Source of the DNA: Microbacterium foliorum
GTDB taxonomy: Bacteria > Actinomycetota > Actinomycetes > Actinomycetales > Microbacteriaceae
Direction of reading: 5' to 3'
NCBI RefSeq assembly: GCF_003367705.1
Contig: NZ_CP031425.1
Span: 1,550,001 to 1,614,000 of the forward strand
Length of the DNA stretch: 64,000 nucleotides
This document shows, one piece after another, positions 63,859 to 64,000 of this stretch (position 1 is its first letter; every line of letters starts with the position of its first letter). Under the pieces are notes generated by a model. The model was not told the origin of the DNA and ran no database searches. It saw only the letters and a list, made by a program, of their open reading frames with translations. The position numbers and the translations under genes were made by a program.

Positions 63859-64000
63859 GCCGCGACCTCCCGCGCCGGCTGGAGGACGCGATCGAGGTCG
63901 GCGATCAGGTCGGCGACGTCCTCGATGCCGATCGAGAGCCTCAGCGTTCCCGGTCTCACACCCAGCAGATCGCGCTCCTGCCGGCTGCGATGCGAATGAC
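63855..64000 (-). CDS. PLP-dependent sulfhydrylase/trans-sulfuration enzyme, C-terminal end (5' part outside window)
   Basis: The last 47 codons of a gene entering from the right edge are visible. They read HSHRSRQERDLLGVRPG, then TLRLSIGIEDVADLIADLDRVL and a short tail. This ending is typical of the Cys/Met metabolism PLP family (O-acetylhomoserine sulfhydrylase, cystathionine gamma-synthase). The stop overlaps the start of the monooxygenase gene in ATGA. The exact reaction cannot be told from the end alone. Confidence 0.85.
   Translation of the reverse strand, partial: HSHRSRQERDLLGVRPGTLRLSIGIEDVADLIADLDRVLQPAREVAA

Overview
The window reads as a chromosomal segment of a high-GC Gram-positive actinobacterium, most likely a Microbacteriaceae member close to Microbacterium. 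The reasons are the strong G/C preference at third codon positions, the actinobacterial order ftsK-pgsA-cinA-clgR-DUF3046-recA-recX-miaB-miaA-dapF-hflX, many GTG starts, small actinobacterial families (DUF3046, DUF7882-like, DUF4349, DUF2834), a LexA site of actinobacterial type before recA, and many start codons that sit 6-7 bases behind a TANNNT -10 box, which suggests leaderless mRNAs. The genus is an inference from general resemblance; no search was run.

Region 1-14.5 kb is a conserved housekeeping block: DNA translocation (ftsK, cut by the left edge), phospholipid synthesis (pgsA), NMN deamidation (cinA), proteostasis control (clgR), recombination and SOS (recA, recX), tRNA A37 modification (miaB, miaA), diaminopimelate synthesis (dapF), ribosome rescue (hflX, tmRNA) and a few small enzymes. 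The tmRNA is followed by a perfect 40-bp palindrome. Behind it lies about 0.8 kb without an intact gene, holding the remnant of an SGNH/acyltransferase gene.

Region 15-27.5 kb is accessory and metabolic: a cation diffusion facilitator with a short substrate-binding lipoprotein, small conserved hypotheticals, a HisN-like phosphatase, tRNA-Lys, a marR-MFS pair, an iclR gene divergent from a CoA-transferase/thiolase operon, and an MFS exporter preceded by a possible leader peptide. Region 27.6-43.3 kb holds trehalose synthesis (otsAB) and the branched-chain amino acid genes ilvD, ilvB, ilvN, ilvC, leuB and ilvE, with serA and a tetR/MFS drug-efflux pair between them. The last 300 bases of ilvD have clearly different codon use.

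Region 43.3-64 kb holds a FAH-family hydrolase with an MFS gene, a DszC-like flavin monooxygenase, gltX with tRNA-Gln, topoisomerase IB, a marR-hydroxyacyl-CoA dehydrogenase unit with two operator copies, pepN, tRNA-Glu, an acyltransferase, an ECF sigma factor overlapping a membrane DUF4349 protein, a terC gene behind a probable yybP-ykoY manganese riboswitch, and at the right edge an FMN monooxygenase overlapping a PLP sulfhydrylase (cut by the edge), probably for organosulfur use.

I saw no CRISPR array, intact insertion sequence, prophage or obvious defence island. The most interesting signals are regulatory: the leaderless promoter pattern, the riboswitch, the leader ORF at 26.2 kb, several self-overlapping operators, and the mosaic ilvD end.
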